From: Acidimicrobiia bacterium
GTDB taxonomy: Bacteria; Actinomycetota; Acidimicrobiia; Acidimicrobiales; AC-14
DNA: 19,307 bases
Reading direction: 5' to 3'
Assembly: GCA_019243595.1 (NCBI GenBank)
Contig: JAFAUA010000307.1
Location: 1 to 19,307, forward strand
The notes under the pieces are model-generated. The model saw nothing but the letters and a program-made list of their open reading frames with translations, searched no databases and was not told the DNA's origin. Position 1 is the stretch's first letter. Every line of letters starts with the position of its first letter. Below are positions 1 through 7,700 of the stretch, in pieces. A program made the position numbers and the translations under genes.

Positions 1-70
1 CTCGTGCTCTGTTTGTGCCCGTTCTCGACAGAGAATTATGGGATCGGAGAGGTTTTGCGGTTCGGCCCGC

Positions 71-751
71 TTACTTGATGGCGAGGACGGGGGCGACGAT
101 CTTGCGGTAGTGGCGGCGCCAGAACAGGGCCAGGCGGATGCGGTCGCCGAGCGGCAGGGCCGCCACAAGATCTCGGGCGTTGGCCCGTCGGGCGGCGCCG
201 TCCTCGGCGGCGATGAACATCACCCGCATGTCCTTGGGCATCCGGTGGCGACGGCGCTCGAGGGCGTCGAGGTCTTCGTCGGTGAACGTTGCGGCGAGGC
301 GGGGGAAGGCGCGGTCCTCTTCGTCGATGAAGTGGTCCTCGATGCCTTGGCGGAGGGCGGCCATGGCCTCGACGGCGTCGGCGATCGTGGCCCGGCAGGC
401 TTCCTCGGCCAGGCGGTTCAAGGCGTTCGATGCGGTGCGCGCCTGCTCGTCGACGACCTGGTGTTGCTTGTCCATGTCGGCCTGCACTTCGGCGAACGAC
501 GGATCGCGCTCGACGACGACCGGCCAGCACAGAGCGGACTCGGCGACGTCGTGGCCGCGCGCCGCGGCCTCGTAGATCATCCAGAGACGGCCGATGGCGG
601 CCGCCTTCTCGACCTCTCCGGGCCGGAGGGCGGCCAGGGCCCGGCAGATGTCGTCGGCGTGCGTACGCAGCGCGAGGTGCGCGAGATGGAAACGCCGAAG
701 GTCGGCCTCGCGTGTCGCTGTGATGTCGTTGTGGTGCAGGTCTGCTGACAT
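71..751 (-). CDS. Hemerythrin HHE-domain protein
   Basis: Predicted 226-residue soluble, all-helical protein of the hemerythrin HHE cation-binding family, which binds a di-iron centre and is used in oxygen, nitric oxide or redox sensing and repair. Candidate metal ligands visible are His31 in an RTHADD context, His67 and Glu71 in GHDVAE, and His140 with Glu144/Glu145 in DHFIDEE followed by a FPRL segment, the usual HHE layout. A GTG at 772 and an ATG at 754 are also in frame. I chose the ATG at 751 because GGAGG lies 5 bases before it, against 2 bases for the ATG at 754. The gene follows the amidohydrolase on the same strand with a 48-base gap, so co-transcription is likely. The exact substrate or signal cannot be read from sequence. 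Confidence 0.8.
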   Translation of the reverse strand: MSADLHHNDITATREADLRRFHLAHLALRTHADDICRALAALRPGEVEKAAAIGRLWMIYEAAARGHDVAESALCWPVVVERDPSFAEVQADMDKQHQVVDEQARTASNALNRLAEEACRATIADAVEAMAALRQGIEDHFIDEEDRAFPRLAATFTDEDLDALERRRHRMPKDMRVMFIAAEDGAARRANARDLVAALPLGDRIRLALFWRRHYRKIVAPVLAIK

Positions 752-754
752 CAT

Positions 755-785
755 CCCCTCCCCCGGGCGCACATCGTAGGGGAGG
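755..785 (-). promoter_or_regulatory. Hairpin covering the hemerythrin ribosome site
   Basis: On the minus strand CCTCCCC (785-779) can pair perfectly with GGGGAGG (763-757), leaving a 15-base loop. The second arm contains the Shine-Dalgarno sequence of the hemerythrin-like gene, so the stem would hide the ribosome site. The alternative GTG start at 772 sits in the loop. The pairing is read directly from sequence; a regulatory role is inference. Confidence 0.35.
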
Positions 786-799
786 AAAAGCGCGGGTTG

Positions 800-2065
800 T
801 TACCGCTTTTTCAGCAGGTCCGCGGCCATGACGTCGTGGACCTCGCGGCGACCTTTGCTGACAGGCCGCACGTCGACGTCGGCGGCGCGCGCCCGCAGGG
901 CGCCGACCGTGCACTGCTCCTTGGCAGTGTGGGCAAAGGGGTCATATCGGTAATGACGCATGGCGTTGCGGTACGTCATCTTCTCGATCTCGTCGTCGGG
1001 GACGCCGTCGAGCGACTTCATCAGGCGCTCGGGCGACGTGGGCCACGTCGAGTCCGAGTGCGGGTAGTCGGCCTCCCAACAGATCGAATCGATGCCGACG
1101 CGGTGGCGAATCTCGATCCCCGTCGGGTCGTCGATGAAGCAGGTGACGATCCGCTCCTTGAACACGTGGCTGGGCAGCTGGTCGCCGAAGTCCTGGCCGG
1201 TCCACGGATGGTGGCGCTCGTAGATCCAGTCGACGCGGTCGAGGAAGTAGGGGATCCAGCCGATGCCGCCCTCGGACAGCGCGAAGCGCAGCGTGGGAAA
1301 CGTGCGCAGCACGCGCGACCACAACAGGTCGGCGGCCGCCTGCACGATGTTGATCGGCTGCAGCGTGATCAGGACGTCGATGGGCGCGTCGGACGCGGTG
1401 ACCACGAGCTGGGACGACGACCCGATGTGCAGGCACACGAGCATGTCTTCGTCGGCGCACGCCTTCCAGAACGGATCCCAGTACTCGTTGTGGAAGCTCG
1501 GCAGCTTGAGCTTCTCAGGGTTCTCGGAGAAGGAGATGGCGTGGACGCCCTTGGCGGCGACCCGGCGCACCTCGGCGGCCGCCACGTCGGCGTCCCACAG
1601 CGCCGGCAGGGCCAGCGGGATGAAGCGCTCGGGATACGAGCCGCACCAATCGTCGATGTGCCAGTCGTTGTAGGCCTGCAGGACGGCGAGGGCGAGGTCC
1701 TTGTCCTTGGTGCGGGCGAACAGCTGACCGCACAGCTGCGGGAACGACGGGAAGCACATCGAGCCGAGCACGCCGTTGGCATCCATGTCGCGCACACGCT
1801 TGTGAATGTCCCACGTGCCCTCTCGCATCTCCTCGAACGAGGTCGGCTCGAGGCCGTACTCCTCGGGCGGGCGACCGGCGACGGCGTTCAGGCCGATGTT
1901 CGGCAGCTCCTTGCCCTGGAACAGCCAGGCGTCGGACCCGTCGTCACGGTGGATGAGACGCGGCGCCTCGTCCTTCCACTTCTCGGAGATGTGGCGCTCG
2001 AACATGTCGGGCGGCTCCACGACGTGGTCGTCGACGCTGATCAGGATCAAATCCTCGGTGCGCAT
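800..2065 (-). CDS. Amidohydrolase-2 family metal-dependent hydrolase
   Basis: Predicted 421-residue TIM-barrel protein of the amidohydrolase 2 group, which includes ACMSD-like decarboxylases and hydrolases of cyclic or aromatic carboxylates. Near the N-terminus is VDDHVVEPPD (residues 11-20) with His14 in the first-strand metal site. His213 in CLHIGS and Asp333 in EADYPHSD are the other expected ligands. SEGGIGWIPYFLDRVD around residue 264 is typical of the actinobacterial branch, where a glutamate stands where many relatives have histidine. The length is normal for the family. The ATG at 2065 is chosen because the signature begins within 12 residues. A divergent small gene starts about 110 bases away. 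The substrate is unknown; either decarboxylation or hydrolysis is possible. Confidence 0.88.
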   Translation of the reverse strand: MRTEDLILISVDDHVVEPPDMFERHISEKWKDEAPRLIHRDDGSDAWLFQGKELPNIGLNAVAGRPPEEYGLEPTSFEEMREGTWDIHKRVRDMDANGVLGSMCFPSFPQLCGQLFARTKDKDLALAVLQAYNDWHIDDWCGSYPERFIPLALPALWDADVAAAEVRRVAAKGVHAISFSENPEKLKLPSFHNEYWDPFWKACADEDMLVCLHIGSSSQLVVTASDAPIDVLITLQPINIVQAAADLLWSRVLRTFPTLRFALSEGGIGWIPYFLDRVDWIYERHHPWTGQDFGDQLPSHVFKERIVTCFIDDPTGIEIRHRVGIDSICWEADYPHSDSTWPTSPERLMKSLDGVPDDEIEKMTYRNAMRHYRYDPFAHTAKEQCTVGALRARAADVDVRPVSKGRREVHDVMAADLLKKR

Positions 2066-2103
2066 GGCGACATCGTCGCGCTGACCGGGGTGTCAACGCC
2101 CAG

Positions 2104-2132
2104 TAACCAGCTGGAAAATGACGCGTTGTCAA
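2104..2132 (-). promoter_or_regulatory. Candidate promoter of the amidohydrolase gene
   Basis: On the minus strand a perfect TTGACA -35 element (2132-2127) is followed after 17 bases by TGGTTA (2109-2104) as a weak -10 element. Initiation near 2097 would give a leader of about 30 bases before the ATG at 2065. The -35 and the spacing are good, but the -10 lacks the conserved second A, so this is only a candidate. Confidence 0.35.
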
Positions 2133-2174
2133 TCTTCCATCTCAAGCACGACGTCCGTAGGGTCGAGGACCTTG

Positions 2175-2381
2175 GTGGTGAGCCGCGCAGCAGCGACCAA
2201 CCGACCCGCGTCCGCCGTGCTCCCATGCGGCACGCGGGTGCGCGTCCGCAACAGCTTCGGCTCGTGGGCCGGCGGCTTCGAGGTCGTCAGCGTCGACCGG
2301 GCCGGCTATCTCCTGCGCCGGATCTCCGACGGGGCGCTGCTCCCGATGCCGATCGTCGCCACCGACGTCCGGCAGGGCTGA
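2175..2381 (+). CDS. Small conserved actinobacterial-type protein, function unknown
   Basis: Predicted 68-residue protein. The body has the look of a small barrel: GTRVRVRNSF, then SWAGGFEVV, then GYLLRRISDGALLP and a final VATDVR. Alternating hydrophobic and charged residues with glycines at turns suggest short beta strands, as in SH3-like or KOW-like folds. I recall similar short proteins in actinobacteria but cannot name a family. The open frame extends up to an ATG at 2118, but GAGG lies 6 bases before the GTG at 2175 and the conserved-looking part starts later, so I use 2175. GTG 2178 and GTG 2217 are further options. It is followed by a 194-base structured gap and then another small predicted beta-rich gene. 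Confidence 0.55.
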   Translation: MVSRAAATNRPASAVLPCGTRVRVRNSFGSWAGGFEVVSVDRAGYLLRRISDGALLPMPIVATDVRQG

Positions 2382-2391
2382 GCAAACAAGT

Positions 2392-2540
2392 AGCCCCGAG
2401 AAAGCTTCAACGGGGGCCCCTTTCGGGGTTCCCGTCGGTCCTTCTCGGGGCCACTTCGGACGGTACGACTGCGCAGCGCGGTCGTCAAGAGGCGCGGTCG
2501 TATTTTCGACCACGAAGGGGAAAGGGGCCGAATGGCCCAT
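2392..2540 (+). promoter_or_regulatory. Structured intergenic region, possible RNA leader or switch
   Basis: The 194 bases between the two small genes hold several stems. GCCCCGAGAA (2393-2402) pairs with TTCTCGGGGC (2442-2451), 10 bp. Nested inside, 2410-2420 pairs with 2425-2435 over 11 positions, two of them G-U, with a TTTC loop. GGTCG (2496-2500) pairs with CGACC (2507-2511) around TATTTT. GGGCC (2525-2529) pairs with GGCCC (2534-2538). GGCCCCTTTC (2415-2424), part of the inner hairpin, is also perfectly complementary to GAAAGGGGCC (2520-2529), so two exclusive folds are possible. A 10-base direct repeat GCGCGGTCGT occurs at 2476 and 2492. I do not recognise a known RNA class. Function is inference; in GC-rich DNA some stems arise by chance. 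Confidence 0.4.
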
Positions 2541-2575
2541 TACCCGCGCCCCCCTGGGGACCGATCTGACATGCG

Positions 2576-2767
2576 ATGACCAGAGAACGTCGGGCAGAGC
2601 TGAACAAGCTCGAGGGGCGCCAGGTGAACGTGGCCCTCGTCGACGGCTCTCGCATCGACGACTGCCAGCTCGTGCTCGCCGGCAAGGCCAAGCTCTGGGT
2701 CTTCGTCAACGGCCAGGACAGCTTCGTCCAGGTCGACGCTGTTACCGACGTCTGGGAAGCCGCGTAG
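2576..2767 (+). CDS. Small conserved protein with predicted Sm-like or SH3-like fold
   Basis: Predicted 63-residue protein. After a charged helix-like start (residues 1-12) come LEGRQVNVALVDGSRIDDC, then QLVLAG, then KLWVFVNGQDSFVQV and DAVTDVWEA. This run of short strands with a V-x-L-x-DG-S turn looks like a small Sm/LSM-like or SH3-like barrel, but no family assignment is certain. The ATG at 2576 is the only sensible start; an ATG at 2571 is closed by a stop after two codons. There is no clear Shine-Dalgarno site close to the start. It lies 194 bases after another small beta-rich gene and is followed 14 bases later by a hairpin. Confidence 0.6.
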   Translation: MTRERRAELNKLEGRQVNVALVDGSRIDDCQLVLAGKAKLWVFVNGQDSFVQVDAVTDVWEAA

Positions 2768-2781
2768 CGCCCCACACCGCT

Positions 2782-2803
2782 AACAGGCGGGTAACCGCCT
2801 GTT
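2782..2803 (+). terminator. Hairpin after the 63-residue gene
   Basis: A perfect 9-bp inverted repeat, AACAGGCGG (2782-2790) and CCGCCTGTT (2795-2803), encloses a GTAA loop and is followed by TTACAAAG. It starts 14 bases after the stop of the small gene and ends 26 bases before the next start. A Rho-independent terminator with a poor T-tract is the simplest reading; the symmetry also fits an operator for the downstream gene. Confidence 0.5.
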
Positions 2804-2829
2804 TACAAAGCGTCCGTAGGCTTACAAGC

Positions 2830-3504
2830 GTGCCGACCTTCGTCCTGCGCGTGTGGCTGCCGGACCGCCCGGGTGCCCTGGGCGCCGTCGCCAGCCGCAT
2901 CGGCGCCGTGCGCGGCGACCTGGTCGGGATCGAGATCCTGGAGACCGGCGGCGGGCGGGCCATCGACGAGCTGGCTGTCGAGCTGCCCAGCGAGAAGCTC
3001 GTCCCCCTGCTCGTCGACGAGGTCGGGCAGGTCGACGGTGTCGACGTGGAGGAGGTCCGCGCTGTCGACGGGGCCCTGCCCGATCCGCGCCTCGATGCCC
3101 TCGAGACGGCGGCCCTCCTCGTCCAGCAGACCCAAGTCGACGACCTGCTCCGGGTGCTGACCGCCGAGGCCCAGCGCGACTTCGCGGCGGACTGGGCTGT
3201 GCTGGTCTCGACCGAGGACGGCACCCTGCTCGCCGGTACGGGCGAGTCACCCGAGCCCGCGTGGCTGGCCGCCTTTCTCGGCGGCAGCTCGTCGTCGGCG
3301 ACGGCCGCCAACGGCGATGCCGGTCCCGACGATGTCGCCTTCGCATTGTTCCCCGGCGGGGCGCTGGCCCTGGTGGTCGGCCGCGAGGGCAAAGCGTTTC
3401 GCGCTCGCGAGCGCCGCCAGCTCCTCGCCTTGGCGAAGGTCGCCGGCCACCGGTGGACCGAGCTGACGCTCGCGATCAACCCCGAGGTGAGTGCCGTCAG
3501 TTAG
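2830..3504 (+). CDS. ACT-domain protein with GAF-like C-terminal region
   Basis: Predicted 224-residue cytoplasmic protein. Residues 3-75 look like an ACT domain: the strand FVLRVWLPDRPGALGAV with the DRPGAL ligand-binding turn, a helix, then GDLVGIEIL and a final strand DELAVELP. ACT domains bind amino acids or other small ligands. Residues about 95-215 (LVQQTQVDDLL, DWAVLVSTEDG, GGALALVVGREGKAFRARERRQLLALAKVAG) resemble a reduced GAF-type sensor fold. No catalytic domain is present, so a regulatory role is likely. The GTG at 2830 is the first start that gives a complete ACT strand. The next gene starts inside the last codons of this one, implying translational coupling with the hydrolase. 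Confidence 0.7.
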   Translation: MPTFVLRVWLPDRPGALGAVASRIGAVRGDLVGIEILETGGGRAIDELAVELPSEKLVPLLVDEVGQVDGVDVEEVRAVDGALPDPRLDALETAALLVQQTQVDDLLRVLTAEAQRDFAADWAVLVSTEDGTLLAGTGESPEPAWLAAFLGGSSSSATAANGDAGPDDVAFALFPGGALALVVGREGKAFRARERRQLLALAKVAGHRWTELTLAINPEVSAVS

Positions 3505-4738
3505 CGTCGGCCGCATCGCCAGTCCGATGCAGTCAGCCCGCGCCATCCTTCGGGATCCCCGAACCGTTGGGGTCGCACAGGCCGCACCTCGCACGGCTGC
3601 CTTCCTCGCCAGGTCATGGGCGACGAGCCGGCTGCCCGGCCGCGGCGAGAGCAAGCCGACGATCGGCCTCGCCGCCCAGGTGCTGCTCGATGAGGTTCTC
3701 ATGGCCGCCATGAAGAACCCGAAGCTCTTCCCGAAGGGCGACGACTACGAACGTGCCGGCGCCGACATGGCCGCCTCCCACGCCATGTGGGGCGAGCGGG
3801 GCTGGCTCGACGACCCCGAGGCGTACCACGTCAACCCCGAAGTGCCGATGGGCACGATGCTCACCCGGGCCCGCGTGCTGAACGTCGGCTACGAGCACCT
3901 CACGTTCCCGAGTGGCTACGAGCCGCACGCCGGCGAGCCGGGGCGCGACCGATGGCTCGGCTACGCGGCGAACCGCACCGCGCACGCGTGGGTTGTCCGA
4001 ACCCGCGAACCGGGGCGTCCGTGGCTCGTGTGCGTGCACGGTTTCGGCATGGGTTCGCCGATGATGGATATGCGTGCCTTCCGCGCTCGCCATCTGGCGC
4101 GGGAGTTGGGTCTGAATCTGCTGCTCCCCGTTCTGCCTCTGCACGGCCCGCGCCAGAAACCGGGCGCCAACGCTGGTGAAGGCTTCATGAGCATCGACCT
4201 GATCGACTCCGTGCACGGCTTCGCCCAGGCGGCCTGGGACATCCGCTCGGCGATCAGGTGGATCCGCTTTCACGAGCCCGACGCCGTCGTCGGCCTGTAC
4301 GGCCTCTCGCTCGGGGGCTACACGGTCGCCCTGACGGCCTCACTCGAGGACGACCTGGCGTGCGTGATCTCGGGCATCCCCGCCACCGACCTCGTCGACC
4401 TCTACCGGCGCCACAGCCCCGTCAAGGTCCGACGAAAGGCCCTCGAGTCCGGCGCCCTCGGTCCGAAGGCGGTCGACGTGCACCGCGTTGTCTCGCCGCT
4501 CGTGCTCGAACCCAAGCCGGCGCGCGACCGCCGCTTCCTGTTTGCCGGCGTCGGCGACCGCATGTCAACGTCCAAGCAGGCGCTCCGGCTGTGGGAGCAC
4601 TGGGACCGGCCGAAGATCGCCTGGTACCCCGGCGGCCACGTCGGGTTCTTCTTCGCCTCCGACGTCGGCCGCTTCGTCGAGGAGGCGCTGGCCGAGGCGG
4701 GAATGACCGTCCGCCAACCGGCCGCCCTCACCGCTTAA
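3491..4738 (+). CDS. Alpha/beta hydrolase family protein
   Basis: Predicted 415-residue alpha/beta hydrolase. Oxyanion region HGFGMG lies at residues 183-188, the nucleophile elbow GLSLGG at 271-276 with Ser273, a candidate acid Asp356 in GVGDRMS, and His383 in GGHVGFF. The N-terminal 150 residues come before the core and may form a lid or a substrate domain; LLDEVLMAAM near residue 65 looks helical. The start is not firm: GTG at 3491 overlaps the ACT-domain gene by 14 bases and lies just after GAGGTGA, which supports coupled translation; an ATG at 3527 is also in frame but has no ribosome site. The substrate is unknown; esterase or acyl-transfer activity is possible. Confidence 0.82.
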   Translation: MPSVSVGRIASPMQSARAILRDPRTVGVAQAAPRTAAFLARSWATSRLPGRGESKPTIGLAAQVLLDEVLMAAMKNPKLFPKGDDYERAGADMAASHAMWGERGWLDDPEAYHVNPEVPMGTMLTRARVLNVGYEHLTFPSGYEPHAGEPGRDRWLGYAANRTAHAWVVRTREPGRPWLVCVHGFGMGSPMMDMRAFRARHLARELGLNLLLPVLPLHGPRQKPGANAGEGFMSIDLIDSVHGFAQAAWDIRSAIRWIRFHEPDAVVGLYGLSLGGYTVALTASLEDDLACVISGIPATDLVDLYRRHSPVKVRRKALESGALGPKAVDVHRVVSPLVLEPKPARDRRFLFAGVGDRMSTSKQALRLWEHWDRPKIAWYPGGHVGFFFASDVGRFVEEALAEAGMTVRQPAALTA

Positions 4739-4769
4739 TCCTGTCGTAGGCGGTTAGTACCCTTTCCCC

Positions 4770-7700
4770 ATGGCGGGTGGGGGGTTGCCGACGGGGACAC
4801 TGACGTTCCTTTTCACCGACCTTGAAGGGTCGACGCACCTCCTGCAGCGCCTCGGCGACCGCTATCCGGCGCTGCTCGCCGCCCACTACGAGCTCATGCG
4901 CGCCGCCTTCGGCCGCAACGGCGGCCGGGAAGTCGGCACGCGCGGCGACGCCTTGTTCGTCGTCTTCGAGCAGGCATCGGCGGCCATCGCGGGTGCGACC
5001 TCCGCCCAGCTGGCACTCGCCGGCTACGACTGGCCCGACGACTGCGAGGTGCGCGTGCGCATGGGTCTGCACACCGGGGAGGCCGAGGTCGTCGACGGCG
5101 ACTACGTCGGCGTCGCCGTGCACGCCGCGGCCCGGATCTGCTCGGCGGCCCATGGCGGGCAGGTGCTCGTGTCCGAGGTCACCCGTGTGATTGCCGAGCC
5201 CGAGCTCGGCACCGACGACACGTCGTTCGTCGACCTCGGCCGTCACCGCCTCAAGGACCTCGACGAGCCGGTGGCGCTGACCCAGGTCGTCCACCCCGGG
5301 CTCGAGCGCGAGTTCCCGCGCCTGCGCCTCGACGCCGTGCCCGGCAACCTGCCCAAGCAGGTGACGAGGTTCGTCGGCCGGGAGAGCGAGTTGCGGGAGG
5401 CGGCCGGGCAGCTCGTCGGCGGGCGGCGGCTGGTGACGTTCTCGGGCAGCGGCGGCTCGGGCAAGACGCGGCTCGCCCTGCAGGTCGCGGCCGAGGTGGT
5501 CGACCGCTTCCCCGACGGCGCCTGGTTGATCGACCTGGCGAGCGTGTCCGAAGAGACGCAGCTGCCGCACGTGCTGACCACGACGTTGGGCGTGCGCGAG
5601 GAGTCCGGCCGCCACCTGGAGTCGACGCTCACCGAGGCGCTGGCGCCCAAGCGGTTGCTCTTGGTCCTCGACAACTGCGAGCACGTCCTCACCGGGATGG
5701 CCGAGCTCACCGACTTGCTGCTCCAGGCGTGCCGGGGCGTGCAGGTGCTCGCCACCAGCCAGGAGGCCCTGGGGCTGCCCGGCGAGGTGGTGCTGCGCGT
5801 GCCGCCCATGGCGCCGGCCGAGGGTGTCGAGCTGTTCACCGACCGGGCCCGCCTGCGCAACCGCGCCTTTGCGTTGACCGACGACAACCGCGACACCGTC
5901 GCCGACATCTGCCGCCGCCTCGACGGCATCCCCCTCGCCATCGAGCTGGCCGCGGCGCGCGTCAACGTGCTGACGCCGGCCCAGATCCTCGACCGCCTCG
6001 GTGACCAGTTCCGGCTGCTCACCGGCGGCGACCGCACGGCCGTGCCCCGCCAGCAGACACTGCGCGCCGCCGTCGACTGGAGCCACGAGCTGCTGAGCAA
6101 GGACGAGCGCACGCTGCTGCGCCGGCTCGCCGTCTTCAGCGGCGGATGGACGCTGGAAGCGGCCGAGGCGGTCACCGCCGGCGACGGCCTCGACGCCCTC
6201 GACGTGCTCGACCTCCTCGACCACCTGGTGGCCCGGAACCTGGTCGTCGTCAAGGAGCAGGACGGCGCCGCCCGCTACCGGCTGCTCGGCAGCATCCGCC
6301 AGTACGCCCAGGAGAAGCTCGTCGACGCCGGCGAGGTGGTCGAGTGCCGGCGTCGCCACCTCGAGTTCTTCGCCGAGATGGTCCGTCGCTGCGAGAGCGA
6401 GCTCATCGGGCCCGAACAGGCGGCGTGGCTGGCGCGCCTCGCCCTCGACTACGACAACGTGCGCGCCGCCCTCGATTGGGCCGGCTCGGGAGGCGCCGGC
6501 AGCGGACTCCTGTTGGAGATGGCCGGGAACCTCTGGCGCTTCTGGCTCGTGCGCGGGCCGTGGCGTGAGGGGCGCACGTGGATCGCCAAGGGCCTCGAGG
6601 TCGAGAGCGACGTGGCGACGGCCGCGGTGCGCGCCAAGGCGCTCGCCGCCGCCGGCGGACTGGCGATCGAGCAGGGTGACCTGGCAGCCGCCGGGCCGCT
6701 CCTCGAGCAGAGCCTGGGGCTGTGGCAGCAGCTCGGCAGCACGGCCGGCGCGGCCCACGCCCTGAATTTCCTCGGCACCCTCGCCATGGCTCGCTTCGAG
6801 TACGACTCGTCGCGGGCGCTGCTCCGCGATGCCCTCGAGATGCGGCGGGCGATCAACGACGAGCGCGGCGTCGCCGTGTGCCTCCGCAACCTCGGGCTGC
6901 TCGCCGCCCTGCAACGCGACTTCCAGACGGCGCGCACCCTCTATGAAGAGGCGCTCCCGCTCGCCCGCCGCCTCGGCGACAAGCGGGTGAGCGCCACCAT
7001 CACCCAGGCCCTGGCCCTGGTCGTGTTTGAGGACGGCGATCTGGCCGGCGCCCGCACCCTCGCCGAGGAAGGCCTGCGGATCGACAAGGAGCTCGGCAAC
7101 CGGCAGGGGATCGCCGAGCACCTCACCGTGCTCGCGGGTGTGGCGCGCGCCGAGGGCGACGGTGACACGGCGGCGGCCATGTTCAGTGAAGCGCTCGCCA
7201 TTTGGAAGGCGTTGGCCGCGCGCGACGCCGAGGCCCGCGCCTACACGACCCTCGGCGACATGGCCCATGCCCGTCACGACTACGAGATGGCGCGCACCTA
7301 TCTGACCGCCGCCCTCGCCGCGTGGCGTTCATTGGGCGACGACGCCGCCGTGGCGCGCATCCTCAACCTCACGGGCTGGGCGGCCGCCATGCAAGGCGAC
7401 CTCGGGCGGGCCCGCACGATGCTCGAGGAGGCGCTCGAGGTGGCGGCGCGCGTGGGCGACGAGGGGCAACGGTCGGCGACGCTGCACAGCCTCGGTGAGG
7501 TGGCGCGCCTCGAGGGCAAGCTGCCCGAGGCCCGCGCCCTGCTCGAGGAGAGCCTGGCGCTCGCCCAGGCCTCGGGCTGGCGCACGGTGCTGTGGTGGCC
7601 GGTGCACAGTCTGGGCGCATTGGCGCGCAGCGAGGGCAACCTCGACGAGGCGCGCGAGCGCCTTCGCGAGGCGATCGCCCTGTGCCCGAAGCTGGCCCGC

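Noticed and set aside
7..33. CTCTGT/ACAGAG inverted repeat downstream of the hemerythrin gene
   Set aside because: The stem is only 6 bp with a 15-base loop and no T-tract, too weak to call a terminator. Nothing else can be seen in positions 1-70.
797..2569. 590-codon plus-strand open frame across the amidohydrolase
   Set aside because: It is antisense to a gene with clear family motifs, is rich in Arg, Gly, Val and Asp without any recognisable domain, and is expected from third-position GC bias.
2382..2575. Known housekeeping RNA (tmRNA, RNase P RNA or SRP RNA)
   Set aside because: No conserved core of these RNAs is present and no CCA end is found, so it is left as an unassigned structured region.
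4728..7277. 849-codon minus-strand open frame opposite the cyclase/ATPase/TPR gene
   Set aside because: The plus strand carries intact cyclase and P-loop motifs; the opposite frame is low-complexity and has no recognisable domain.
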